From Mikania micrantha (taxonomy: Eukaryota; Streptophyta; Magnoliopsida; Asterales; Asteraceae): 64,000 nucleotides of DNA. The notes below the pieces were generated by a model. The model was given only the letters and a program-made list of their open reading frames with translations. It did no database searches and was not told the origin of the DNA. Below, piece by piece: positions 46,512 through 58,679 of the stretch (position 1 is the first letter of the stretch; each line of letters starts with the position of its first letter). The DNA is taken from NCBI GenBank assembly GCA_009363875.1, contig CM018695.1, forward strand, positions 44,307,150 through 44,371,149. The letters are read 5' to 3'. The translations under genes and the position numbers were made by a program.

Positions 46512-47434
46512 TATTGACTGAAATAGTTTAAGTGTCTTATTAGTATCACTATCTTAATCATGGTATATAGGTAAACCACAAATTACTACAAAAAAATAGG
46601 TTTTTAGGACTGAAAAATTAGTCTGTGATAGTTGTTAATCAGTTATGCCTAGTACTAGATAGTAGTGCTACTAACTGAAAAGCAGTCCCTATATGTATTG
46701 CACAACGGGGAATCTTATTTAGTACCGGATACGAAAATACTTAGTCCTTAATTTGGACAATAAAACCACACCAAATTAGTCACCTATGCATGTTTTAGCG
46801 ACTACAATTCAGTCTCAGTTAGTATGATATTTCATTCCCTAATGGATGATTTAGGGACTGAAAATCTGTCATGTAAAAATATATTTGTTGTCCCACATAC
46901 ATTTATTTAGTTTTGCGACTAAAATTAGTAACCTATGCATGTTTTAGCGACTACAATTCAGTCTCGTTTAGTTTTTGATATAAGTCAATTTCATTCGTTA
47001 ATATGATTGTTTGAAGGACTGAAAATTAATCATTGTTAGTGTTGTACTTTAGTCTCTAATACATATTATTAGATATGGATAATCAGTTCACGATAACAGT
47101 TAATTTCAGACTACAATATGTTTAGTTAATAAATAAAATCAGTCTCAAATGAATAATTTATTTTAATTTTAATACTGAAAAATAATTTCTAATACAATTT
47201 GATTTAGTATTCAATATGCATTAACATTCTGTAATACATATCATAAACATCATTCATAATTTGGTTTCTTAAGTTTCAAGAATCTCAATATAATCAAGCA
47301 TTAACATTATAGCAATAATCAATCAAACCAATACCAATTTATCCGTTCAAAAACAAGAAAAGGTACTTGAAATTGAAATAAAATTAAAAAACATCTCCAC
47401 TAATATTCTAGGTAGTGTGGTAACTATCACCGGA

Positions 47435-49310
47435 TAATTTTTAAAATCCGTAATCGATGCACTTGACCGCAAATAACCCATAACGGACAATTTAGAGTAA
47501 CCCGTTCACGTCTTGATCGCTTATATGGTATATTATGTTATTCAGAGTTATAGCAAGTCGTATTTGTCTAAATTGTCAGTTATGTTATATTTTCATATAT
47601 ATTGAATGTCAAATGCGTAGCCTTTCAGCACTTGCAATGAATGATGTATGTATAAAACAATGACATTTGAGGCATTATAATCATAATAATTTTTAAAATC
47701 CTTAGTTGACGCAGTTAAGAGCAAATAACCATAACCGACAATTTAGAGTAGCTCGTTCATGTCTTGATCGCTTATATGGCATATTATATTATTTAGAGTT
47801 ATTGCAAGTCGTATTTGTCTAAATTGTCATTTATGTTACTATTTTCATATATGTTGAATGGCAAAAGTGTAGATTTGTTCTTATTTGAATAAATGATATA
47901 TGTATAAGACAATGACATTTGAGTCATTATAATCATTAGAATTTTTAAAATCCTTAGTTGACGCAGTTGAGAGCAAATAACCATAACCGACAATTTAGAG
48001 TAACCCGTTCATGTCTTGATCGCTTATATGGTATATTATGTTATTCAGAGTTATAGCAAGTCGTATTTGTCTAAATTGTCATTTATTTTATATTTTCATA
48101 TATATAGAATGTCAAAAGCGTAGACTTTCAGCACTTGCTATGAATGATGTATGTATAAAACAATGACATTTGAGGCATTATAATAATAATAATTTTTAAA
48201 ATCCTAAGTTGACGCAGTTGAGAGCAAATAACCATAACCGACAATTTATAGTAACTCATTCATGTCTTGATCGCTTATATGGTATATTATATTATTTAAA
48301 GTTATAGCAAGTCGTATTTGTCTAAATTATCATTTATGTTACTATTTTCATATATGTTGAAAGCAACATTGTAGATTTGTTCTTATTTGAATAAATGATA
48401 TATGTATAAGACAATGACATTTGAGTCATTATAATCATAATAATTTTTAAAATCCTTAGTTGACGCAGTTGAGAGCAAATAACCATAACCGACAATTTAG
48501 AGTAACCTGTTCATGTCTTGATCGCTTATATGGTATATTATGTTATTTAGAGTTAGAGCAAGTCGTATTTGTCTAAATTGTCATTTATGTTACTATTTTC
48601 ATATATATTGAATGTAAAAGTGTAGACTTGTTCATTTTCAAATAAATGATATATGTATTAAACAATGACATTTGAGTCATTATAATCATAATAATTTTTA
48701 AAATCTTTAGTTGACGCAGTTGAGAGCAAATAACCATAACCGACAATTTAGAGTAACTCGTTCATTTCTTGATCGCTTATATGGTATATTATATTATTTA
48801 GAGTTATAGAAAGTCGTATTTGTCTAAATTGTCATTTATGTTACTATTTTCATATATGTTGAATGGAAAAAGTGTAGATTTGTTCTTATTTGAATAAATG
48901 ATATATGTATAAGACAATGACATTTGAGTCATTATAATCATAATAATTTTTAAAATCCTTAGTTGGCGCAGTTGAGGGCAAATAACCATAACCAATAATT
49001 TAGAGTAACATGTTCAGGTCTTGATCGCTTATATGGTATATTATGTTATTCAAAGTTATAGGATGTCGTATTTGTCTAAATTGTCATGGATGATACTATT
49101 TTCATATATATTGAATTGAAAAAGTGTACGCTTGTACATAGTCGAATAAATGATCTATGTATTAAACAATGAAATTTGAGTTATTATAATCATAATAATT
49201 TTTAAAATCCTTAGTTGACGTAGTTGAGAGCAAATAACCATAACCGACAATTTAGCGTAACCCGTTCATGTCTTGATTGTTTATATGACATATTTTGTTA
49301 TTCAGAGTTT
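47435..49310. repeat. Array of about 7.5 tandem ~251-bp repeats
   Basis: Units begin with TAATTTTTAAAATCC at about 47435, 47688, 47939, 48190, 48441, 48692, 48944 and 49196, a spacing of 251-253 bp. Each contains TTGACGCAGTTGAGAGC, CGCTTATATGGTATATTAT and CAATGACATTTGAGTCATTA. Inner units are closest to each other. Alternate units share small indels, which hints at a higher-order, two-unit period. It is satellite-like and non-coding. Confidence 0.9.
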
Positions 49311-51938
49311 ACATACAAATTATTCAAGAATCCCATCTCATGAACTTTTTCATTTTTGGTAAAATAGGAAGAAACTCTAAATAAATAAATTTCCCCAAAA
49401 CAAGGCTTATAGAAAGTAACTCATTTACTGATACATGGATCCATTCATATACAAAAGTACAATCCCTAAATTCTAGCTTAGTTGATAAAGTTACTTGAAC
49501 AGATGATGCATATACAAGAGTTTAGATGATGATGCTATCATATGTAGATCTGGCATTGAAAAGACCAAATAAAAATTTCTAACTTGACCATTGACGAGTT
49601 GCAACTGCACATACATGAATGCCAAATCAACCTATAGCATCTGCAGTGAATATAAATATTGTATAATTTAGAAAAATGTTTAAAACTTGAACAGATGCAG
49701 TTGTTTGAATCAAAAACAAAAGCAAATCTTCCTAAATCGTACTTACTTGAAGTTCATTAGCATGTCTTGTAGAAAAACAGAATTCATACTCAATAGAGAA
49801 AGAACACTACTCTTCCAGACCTGCATAAAATTGAAGACCAGTTGGTTATTTTAGGTTAATCTATCCAAGGTAACATTAAAATGTGCCAATTTAAAATCAT
49901 TAACAACAGGTGTGGGATGGGTCTATTCACATGGTTGGGTTCCGGGTGGTTCAGCTCCTGCTGGTTCTGGATCAGACCTTCCTGACATGAGTTAACTAGG
50001 TGTAGCAGCTGTCCGAGGGGTTGCGGGGGGGATGAGGGCTAAGGACATTGATGTGACACTAGCTGGGCACAGGGGTGGCATATCAGCGCCACACATCCAG
50101 CCCATGGGTGGCCTGGCAGTGGCACTAGCTTGGCACAGGGAGGGTGTCACATATGGCATACCTTGGACATGGGGATTGGCAGTATCTGAGGACAGGGGAA
50201 TTGGTGTCTAAGGGTTCTTGCCACGAGTTTAGCTGACCAGATGCAGGTGCATAAACCTGGCCAGGTGCAATTGCACATACTTGAACACCAAATAAAGACA
50301 TATAGCATCTGCAGTTAATAGAAATCTTGTATCGTTGAAAAAAAAAGTTTGAAACTTGAACAGAGGCAATTATTTGAATCAAAAATTAAAGCAAATACTC
50401 CTAAATCATACTTACTGAAGATCAATAGCATCTATTGTAAAAGAAAATTCATTAATGATAGGTGAAGAACATTACTCTTCCAGACCTGCATAAAATTGAA
50501 GACCATTTGATCATTTAAAATGAACACATGCAGGTTTAAAATTTAAAAGTGGACCATAACCAAACTCTATTATGATTATACCTTCACCCATGTTTGGTCC
50601 TAATTGCTAAATGGAGTTGAACATGGGGTGGGCTGCAAAGGAACAACCTATCAAAAACATCAGATGGTCCGGGATCAACTTTACATAACTGTAGATTACC
50701 CGCAGCTGAATTTACATGGTTTATGGTAAAATATCAAATGTATCACAATTACATAATAAGATCTAACTTTGGAATTGAAAAGTGCAAATAATTTTGGAAC
50801 AGTTCGAGGTCAACATGGTGATAGGAAGAGGCTGGGTAAATGGGACAGGTTTGGGGTTCTGAGTATTATTGATTCGAGTTTGTGCGCCAGGGGATGGGTT
50901 GAATGATCAAACCCAAACCACATAGTGATTATACCTTCACCCATTTTTGGTCCTAATTGCTACGTGGTGTTGAACATGGGGGATATGTTTTGCAGGGTGG
51001 GCTATGGCATACTTCTGACACTATAAAGGCTCGGGGGTGGCACCAAAATTGGAGGGGTTGCAGCTCTCATATGTCTCAGGCATGCCTGCTGCTCAAGGAC
51101 ACTATTGGTGGCATGGGGATGATATAGATGTGACAATGGGCTTACACAGGTTAGACTCCACATATGGCATGATTATGGCATGTTTTTGGGCAAATGCACT
51201 GCATCCAAAAAAAAGTCTGGAATGTAGCACATGCAGCTAATGTTAACCTGCAGAAAATAAGAAATCTATGGATCTCTCATTTACATTCAACACATGCATG
51301 TGACATAGTATTTCACATAACTGCAGGTTACATTCAACATTTGCAGGTTTATAAATTGCTCTTTTATTTACTAAATTTCACATTACTAAAATCTAAACTT
51401 GGTGCACACGTTCAAAAATTTCAAAAAACTCAAGCCCAACAATAGCAGGTCGCATGACCCCATCAACTACTAGGACCCTGCTACAGCTCTTGTCTGCCTC
51501 AGGCATGCCCTGCTGCTCGCAGGGGGCAATGGCCTCCTGTTCATAGTCTCATTGGCACTGGTAGCCTGCTGAATTGGCCAGCGAGGGAGATCGATCACAG
51601 TCTGGGGATGATAGTACTGGTCAAAATCTGGGCTGGCATGTGGTTGACATTAGATTTTTAATGAATTGAAACTATACCATATGAAGCAAGTAACTTGAAT
51701 ACAAAATATTAAATGTACCACATGCAACATAATTTAATGGGTTGAAACTAAAATATTCAGCCATTCACAATGGGTGAAATCAAAATACACTTGTAAGTAA
51801 AGTTTTCTACATTAATTGTGAAGAATGAAGCATGGTCAGGAGGCAAGGGAGATTCCTCTACCTGGATGATTAAGTGTGGTGAAGCTGATGAACCTGTGAA
51901 AGAAAAGAGTACTGAAGAAACACAAAACTAGGGGAGAT
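49311..51938. other. CACTA interior without a gene, with internal duplications
   Basis: No supported gene. A segment at about 49605-49855 recurs, diverged, at about 50268-50520; both contain TATAGCATCTGCAGT and CTCTTCCAGACCTGCATAAA. A second pair sharing TATACCTTCACCCAT and TTGGTCCTAATTGCTA is at about 50575 and 50930. The 49980-50200 part is GC-rich compared with the rest. These may be relics of a host or transposase sequence, but I recognise no protein. Confidence 0.6.
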
Positions 51939-52300
51939 TGTTTGTATATGATATAGTTTTGATGTTTCAAGTTGTTTAGTTAATAGGTTCTCGACATTCT
52001 TGGTGGTTCTCGAAATGGTTTGGTCTTAGTCTTGGTGGGTCGAGAGGCCTAAGTCATGTATGAGTAGTATATTAACCCTTTTCTAAGTCATAATTAGGGT
52101 TAGAGTTTATCTTGATAAAACTTTTATTTCTTTGTTCTTGGTGAGTTTGAACTTGTACTAGTCGTCTCCATTGAAGCCAATGCAATTAAATTGGATATTA
52201 TGCATTGTCTTTCATCTTGATCTTTATTATTGTCTCTCTTTCACACACGTGATACCATTCTGCACTCTCACGTGTGTTGTTTCTATCGATATCGATTTTA
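51939..52300 (+). repeat. Possible copia solo LTR or 3' end inside the CACTA element
   Basis: A polypurine-like CTAGGGGAGAT leads into TGTTTGTATATGATATAG, the usual look of a Ty1/copia polypurine tract and LTR start. The following 350 bp have the T-rich texture of a copia LTR. The right border is not defined, and no second copy is in the window. Confidence 0.4.
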
Positions 52301-53280
52301 GATCCTTTACTGGGACTAAAAAGTTTCAATTAGAGATTACATATGATGGTGAAAACATTTATATAAAATGTGTAAAAACAAGACTTAATCAATCGACACC
52401 AAATGATGTCCCGTACATTTAAACTTAACTTTAACTGAAGTCTCATTTAGTTGAATTTTATGAAGATAGTATGAAATTTATTTAGTGTTTTCTTAGTCTA
52501 TTCAATCATGATTAAAATTCTTTCAAGCAAATTTCTATAAACATTTTAGATTAACCAAAAAATATTAGGTTAATATTAGGCCTTTTAGCATAACCACATA
52601 TAAGATTAGACAAAAAAAACCAAAAAAACCATCAAAAAGGTAATGTTTATGAACAATAAACTAAAACAAAATACTACATATAAGAACAACATGTCAGTCG
52701 CAACATGAGCATGAATTCAATTCCATACCTGAAGAATGTTATTTGTACCAAGAGCCTGGAATAAAATTCGAATCGCAGCTTGAAATTACCTCCAATTACT
52801 CTCTCTTGTTGACTTTTGGGGTGGTGCTAAGAGTCATCATATATGGAACAAACTGAATCGGTGGTGGCCTGATGGAGCAGGAAGAAGCCGATCGGTGGTG
52901 GCTTGGTGATGAGGTTGATCAGTGGTGGCGAAATTGAGCAATGAAGACATCAATTGGTGGAGACTTGTTGGATCAGGATGATTCGATTGATGATGGCTGA
53001 TGAATTTCCCTGGTGATGGCGGGTGTTCTATAATTGAAACATCAAGCATGGTGTTCTAATGTGTAAACAGAGTTGCTTAACCTAAATTTTATATAGAGTT
53101 TGCTTATTTATTTTGAACCATCCAAATGCAAATAAAATTCTAATGTGTAAAGTATAAAAACTATTTCTAAATTTTCAAATATATTTTCTCTTTTTTTATA
53201 ATGGTTGATCTAAATGAATAAGGAGAAAAAAATCATTGTTATAAGTTATAATAACTAGTCATAGTTTTTATTTTTTTAAT
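52301..53280. other. CACTA interior, no gene supported
   Basis: The sequence is AT-rich. A 70-codon open frame on the minus strand at 52837-53049 is His-, Pro- and Ser-rich and built from ACCACCGAT-like repeats (GGTGGTGGC on the plus strand), so I treat it as low-complexity sequence, possibly an old 5' exon, not a gene. Confidence 0.4.
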
Positions 53281-53646
53281 ATGCATATTAGTCCCTAATA
53301 TCATTGTTCTAGGTTATAATAACTATGAGGAATGCTTTTTATTCCTTAAAAATAATATAATTCTGACCGTCTTGTAAATATTAAAACTGAATGTCTGTCC
53401 CTAATATTCTTTAACAAATTTGGTTCATTTTTTATACAAATGACACATATTTAAGACTAAAATTCATTACCTAATAATTAACCTTTTAATGATATTTGGC
53501 CTAAACATATTAGGGACTGAAACACAGCCATAAATAATTAGTTACTATATTAGAGACTGATTTATCAGTCATTAAATAGTAAGTATCTAAGATTGATATA
53601 TCATTCCCTAAGAATTTAGTCTCTAAAGATCACTTTTTTGGTAGTG

Positions 53647-56479
53647 CGTGCTGTGCGAACTTGGTAACCGGTTTTCATCCTCCCAAAGACTTAGGTTGTG
53701 CACGAAAATGGGTTTAGGACTTAAGGAGGAAGTTGGTTTGAGGGCCTGAACGTTCGAACGGGGTTGGGAGACCTGGGACGAATAATATCGATGTATGAAC
53801 ATCATATGGATAGTATCGACAAAGCTGGTGAACAAGATGAACTTTCCGTTGAACTTGGTAAGTTCGACGGTTCCATAATTAGCTGGCATTCACCGATACT
53901 GGCAAGATTGACGAGGTCCAAGGAAAACCATCCAAGTTTCTGTCGACATTGTTAGTGTCGAAGGCTGTATGGTCAAGACTAATACCCTGTGGATATACTG
54001 ATAGTATCGACAAGGGTGGGGGCTGGAAATCTCTAAGTAGAATCGAACCTACTTATGTCGATACTATCCCAAGCCCTTCGATACTATTATCCTGATTTCA
54101 TCCAATTAAAATGAACTCAAATTAAACCCATGTTAATCGAGATTAAGAACAAGAAGTGGGGTTCTAACCCTGGTAGTATCGGCCAAGAGGTTTATACCTT
54201 AACCGACAATATCAACCATTGACACTAACTTATTGAATCTTAATCCTACGATGTTAACTTAAAACCTTTAAGTATGGATAATTTCAAGTTAATTCAAGTA
54301 GCTTAAAGCTAAATTCGAGAGATGAGAATCAAGTTGGAAGCATGGGATAAACGTAGCATCGATACAAACATCATTAGGATTTCATTGAGTATTAACCGGT
54401 TTTAGAATTTACCGATTCAATTATGACCCATCGATACTATCCTTAACCCTTCCTAAACACTATTAAATGATAAATTAAAGGTTGTGCAAATAAAACATGA
54501 GTTAAACAATAACAAATGGGTAACAATAAGGTGATTAAAAAGATTTATATGTGTTAAGAACACTTTAGACTTTTGTTAAGTGTTGCAAGAATTTCTATAA
54601 ATTAAACGTAACTTTTTATAAATTAAACATAATCTTTTATTAAATTACTTAAAACAATATTATATAAATAAGTTCTTTTATAAGATAAACATAAGTTTGT
54701 TATTAAAACACCACTATTACAAAATAAGTTTAATTGTCATTATGTTGAATATAAAACTTTAAAATACAATGTGTTATAGTAACTTAAAACATGTTTTAAA
54801 TACAAAACCTACATGAATAGGGTAAGTCAATGGTTATGGATAAGGCTTATTGGGTAGAGACTCAAAACCTGTAGTTACAAACATAGTAAGACATTGGAAA
54901 TGCCTTTAGGACACTTAGTCTACACACGTAGTTCTAAACACAACCATTACACAAATGCTAATGCTAACAATGATAAATACAAACAAATCAAAACACAGGT
55001 TGAATACAATCCAATTACAAACAACGAGCGCGAGCATTCTCGAAGTAAGTCAACAGTCAACACAACAGAAGTGAGCTCATTGCCCCTTTTCTAAACATTT
55101 TGTTTTATAACTGCGGGGCTGAGAAACATGCTTATATATTTTATTTTAAATAAATATATATATATATATATATAATGTTTTCGTATTCATTATGCTATGA
55201 TTTCAAGAGTGTGTGTGATTTTAAGAAACTAATATGCTAAGTATCTAGGGACATCTCGATTATCCTAGATGTTCATATACTGGATTATCATTATATAATC
55301 ATAAAATTATTTCTATATGATGTTAGATTATAGTTATTTTCATGAGATTACAGTTGAGCAAATGACAAATACAGAATATGGGGAAATATCTGGGAAATAT
55401 CAAAGATTACATGTCACCCAAGACAAGAACTATTGAGGCAAAACATGACAATGGAGACAAAAACAAGAGAAATCAAGAAGTCCTAAATCTCAAAAGTACT
55501 GCAATGGGTGAAAACCCTCTTTTTGCCGAATCTTCTCACTAGCTTCTCTCCCGATTGAGCTCGTTCCAGACCAGATCCCTTGTACTTCTGTGTTCCACTC
55601 GTTGAGAGGGTTGTTTAGACACCAAGAACACCAAATTTGGTGTTGGTTTGCTATGGTTGAGTCTTGTTGAAGCTAGAGAGAGAGAGTAGAGAGAGAAATG
55701 AGAGAATTCTTGTTGAAGAGAGAGAGATAGTTGGCTAGGAAATGGGGAAGAAGAATGGGGAAATGGGATTTTATATTCCGGGTGTTTACCCGCGTATCTG
55801 GTCTCGATCGGATTTGTTTATTTACGTTAACACGTTACGTTACGTTAATTACGTATAATTTTATAAAAATAGTTTAATTAAAATATTTTTAGGTAATAAT
55901 TCCTAGTAAATATTATTTTATTTTATTTTCATTATTTTAAAGTTCGAAATCGTTTTTTTTATCGTTTCGTCAGAAAACGCAACTTACGCGCATTTTCTTG
56001 CAGAGTGCTAACTGTACGAACACGATCGTTTGTTTCATTTTCTGATTTGGTTTTCTATTTCCAGATATCATTTAAAACATTAAATCAACAGATATATTCG
56101 TTTGAATCATCACGCAAACGAATACACTGGTTGCTTAACACTTTCGTAACGATATAAGATTATTATTATTTATTGATATCCTCACTGTCGTTTGTATATT
56201 TCTTCGTGATTATTCTCATTCACTTGTCTTTTCCCATTGGGTTTTCAGTCGTCTGACCCTTGTTATCGCAGGATCTGTATGACGGCTGTTGGGTCTTGTT
56301 TTCTACACACATTGTTATTTGTACTGTTTATGTTCATTTTGTTGTGTGATATCCTAAAGTTTCATTGTTTTGTACTTCTGTCCTTAGTTTATTTTAATAA
56401 ATACACTTTGGTATTCAAAATAAGGTCTGTAACATTTGTACTACATACAGGTCCTGTCGGTTTCGTACCGGATGTCACA
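53647..56479 (-). repeat. Tekay-like LTR on the minus strand, left end truncated
   Basis: The region has the layout of the other gypsy LTRs read leftward: a possible start TGTGACATCCGG (ending at 56479 on the plus strand), TATA (CCGGAATATAAAATCC at about 55768-55775) and a CT-rich leader (55670-55740). A motif cluster, GATAGTATCGAC and GTCGATACTATC, lies at about 53785-54440. It differs in sequence from the other LTRs in the window. The left end abuts the CACTA terminus. No polypurine tract or PBS flanks it. A (TA)n run is at about 55147-55174. Confidence 0.5.
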
Positions 56480-57817
56480 GAATATAAATGAACTTTTTAC
56501 TGAACGAGCAACGAACGGTGCACTAAGCGTTCGGTTTATTTAAAGGCCTACCAAATATAAGTTAATCGTATATTTGTTACAAACGCAAGAAATAAACTCT
56601 TCACTTTTTATTAAATTTAAATACACGATTATCAGAGATATATATTGAATTACTTGTGTGCATTGTTTTGTAGTTTTTTTAGTATACTTGGTCATTTTAA
56701 TCTTATAACTTAAGCGAGTTGTATTTTGATCTCATATACATATAAATCCATATTGTTTTTTAATGTCTAGAAATATATGTTAATTATTTCAACATTGTGA
56801 GCAGATCATTAATGAATATAATCAAATACACATAAGCAAACATCAATCAATAATGAACTTGTTAAAAGGAATTGAGAACTTGAATGAACATATGATACCA
56901 TGGTTTATTATGATGCCCATATGATAGTCTCTAATATTCTCTAAGCCTAAGTTATGACGGAGAAGTAATTTTATGGTGTTTTTGACATTTGACATAAATA
57001 ATAATTCTTTTACAATGAATATATTTATAGTTTTATGTAAGGATAATATTGTCCATCGAAATATTTCCATCTAACGCCCAAGTTAGGATAGAAGAAGTAA
57101 TTTTATGTTGTTTTTGACATTTGACATTAAGAAGAATTAGTGTGAAATGACTCTATATTTATAGTTTCATGTAATGACAATATTGTACATACAATTGTTG
57201 TCATGAAGGGACTATAATGTAAATATTAATAAATTAATAATTGCATTCATTATACATAAGGACTTATTGGTTAATTATCAAAACTTAATTTTAATATATT
57301 GGTTAATTCTAAAAACTTAATAATAAACTATTTTATCAAATAGTCACATGGCTATATTATTAAGTAAAATGTAATAATATATTGATAAGATTATGTTATT
57401 AAATTACTCGGTTACCAAACAGTATAAACCTTGTTAGAATTTTAATGTTGGAGAAGCAAAAGGTGGGTGATTTTCCTTCACCGGAATAGGATAGAGGGGA
57501 CATCTAGTAATAGAATATAGTTTGTTTTGATAATTTTTCTATTTTTTAATTAAAAGGGAAAAATAAGTAGCTTAACACTCAACCAAATATATAAGACCAA
57601 ATTTGTTACAGTTTATCAAAAAGTTGATATTAGAAGAGTAATTTCTCAAATATAAGGTCAAAAGCAATAATTTTGCAAACCTCACGAAAATCCAACTATA
57701 CAAGTAATTTACCCATTTTTTCATAAATCGACGACAAGGGAAGCGGCTGATTGCAGTCCGTGAGTGAATGATCTAGTGAATGAACTTTAAGAGATAAAAT
57801 CAATTCTAACAAATTAC
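56480..57817. other. AT-rich, gene-free, with a ~105-bp direct repeat
   Basis: No coding or RNA gene is supported. An imperfect direct repeat lies at about 56951-57058 and 57084-57193; both copies share GAAGTAATTTTATG and TTTTTGACATTTGACAT. The rest is AT-rich without clear structure. Confidence 0.6.
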
Positions 57818-57904
57818 CAATGTTTTTAATACCAGACCGGATGTTGCAACGGTCTCTTTATTGGTCAACTGTCGGACTGAATTTAAGAATTTGATGACAT
57901 CATA

Positions 57905-57946
<42 letters not shown>

Positions 57947-58086
57947 TATAAAAATCCAAATATTGTATACTAAAAAAACCGGTTCAACCGGGCAGATTTT
58001 CAATTCGCTCAAACGGTTTTGAAGACATAACCGGACCGCCTGACTGGTTGAAACCCGGTCCGACCTACCAGTCCGGTAAAACACTG
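57818..58086. mobile_element. hAT-type MITE, 269 bp
   Basis: The ends are CAATGTTTTTAATACCAGAC at left and, on the other strand, CAGTGTTTTACCGGACTGG at right. They form an imperfect terminal inverted repeat of the common plant CAGTGTTTTA/ACCGG type. The flanks are CAAATTAC and CAAATTGC, an 8-bp target duplication with one mismatch, as hAT elements make. A (TA)n microsatellite of about 30 bp lies inside (about 57909-57940). It codes for nothing and would need a hAT transposase from elsewhere. Confidence 0.8.
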
Positions 58087-58679
58087 CAAATTGCTCTAAA
58101 CGAGACTTTTTAAATTTGCTATTACCATAATAAAACATGACAACATAGGAATACATGAATACTATATGAAAGTTAAGTTAATTTTGTGTGGACATGGAAG
58201 ATGGAGAATTTCGGCAGGTTCAATAATCTGTGAAGGCAGTGGTTATTAGACTTCCTCCTGAAAATGAACAGACACCAGCGCACTCCTTGAAAAACAACTT
58301 GCATGGGATAGACACGTGATGTTGATCTAGGAGGATGAAAATATGGTGGGCTTTAAAATCAACCACATCTGACACCTAGCAACATGCAGCCACCCGGCCA
58401 TTTTAAGTAATGTTAATGCGGCTTTTTCAATTGTTCATTTCGTACCTTTGGATCCTATTCCACGAACCACTAGCCCAAATTTGGAGCCTAATAAGAAATA
58501 CCCTAACGCTTGTTCTACCCCAGCATTGCATCCCTTTCCTGACCCAAATAAGCCTCTCTTCACCATAACAGGAAACCAAATTACCCAACCAACAGGTGAA
58601 AACACCGAAATCCATCTTAGAATTATACCCTTGAATGCTAAATCCAGATCCTCACTTGGACCCCACCACATGCTATGAT
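58087..58679. other. Unassigned sequence, more GC-balanced than its surroundings
   Basis: No transposon motif is visible. It has open frames on both strands at 58435-58713 that I cannot assign. A G-box-like GACACGTGAT is at about 58312. It may be a captured piece of host gene or promoter. The Sirevirus sequence begins abruptly at about 58680. Confidence 0.35.

Larger units (their letters stand above)
39896..46583 (-). mobile_element. Decayed chromovirus (Ty3/gypsy), 5' part missing
   Basis: A 3' LTR at left (39896-42078), a polypurine tract, then pol and gag fragments reading leftward place this element on the minus strand. It is inserted in the Tat integrase after CCAAG. Its gag start is at 46511. 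Upstream of that, at about 46584, a CACTA terminus begins, and no PBS or 5' LTR of this family occurs later in the window. So the 5' end has been lost, not only displaced. Confidence 0.8.
46584..53646. mobile_element. CACTA-like DNA transposon, non-autonomous
   Basis: The left end reads TACTACAAAAAAATAGG and the right end, on the other strand, CACTACCAAAAAAGTG, matching the CACTA terminal inverted repeat apart from one changed first base at left. Both ends have many subterminal copies of TTAGTCCCTAA or TTAGGGACTGA (for example about 46600-46870 and 53280-53620), as in En/Spm-type elements. No transposase motif is visible in the 7.06 kb, so movement would need a helper. The 3-bp flanks (AAT and CGT) do not match. 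That may mean a rearrangement after insertion. Confidence 0.75.

Noticed and set aside
47435..49310. CRISPR-like periodic array
   Set aside because: The repeated unit is ~251 bp and covers the whole period, without unique spacers; the setting is a plant transposon.
52837..53049. Minus-strand frame rich in His and Pro
   Set aside because: It is built from GGTGGTGGC-type repeats. I could not tie it to a transposase or host protein.
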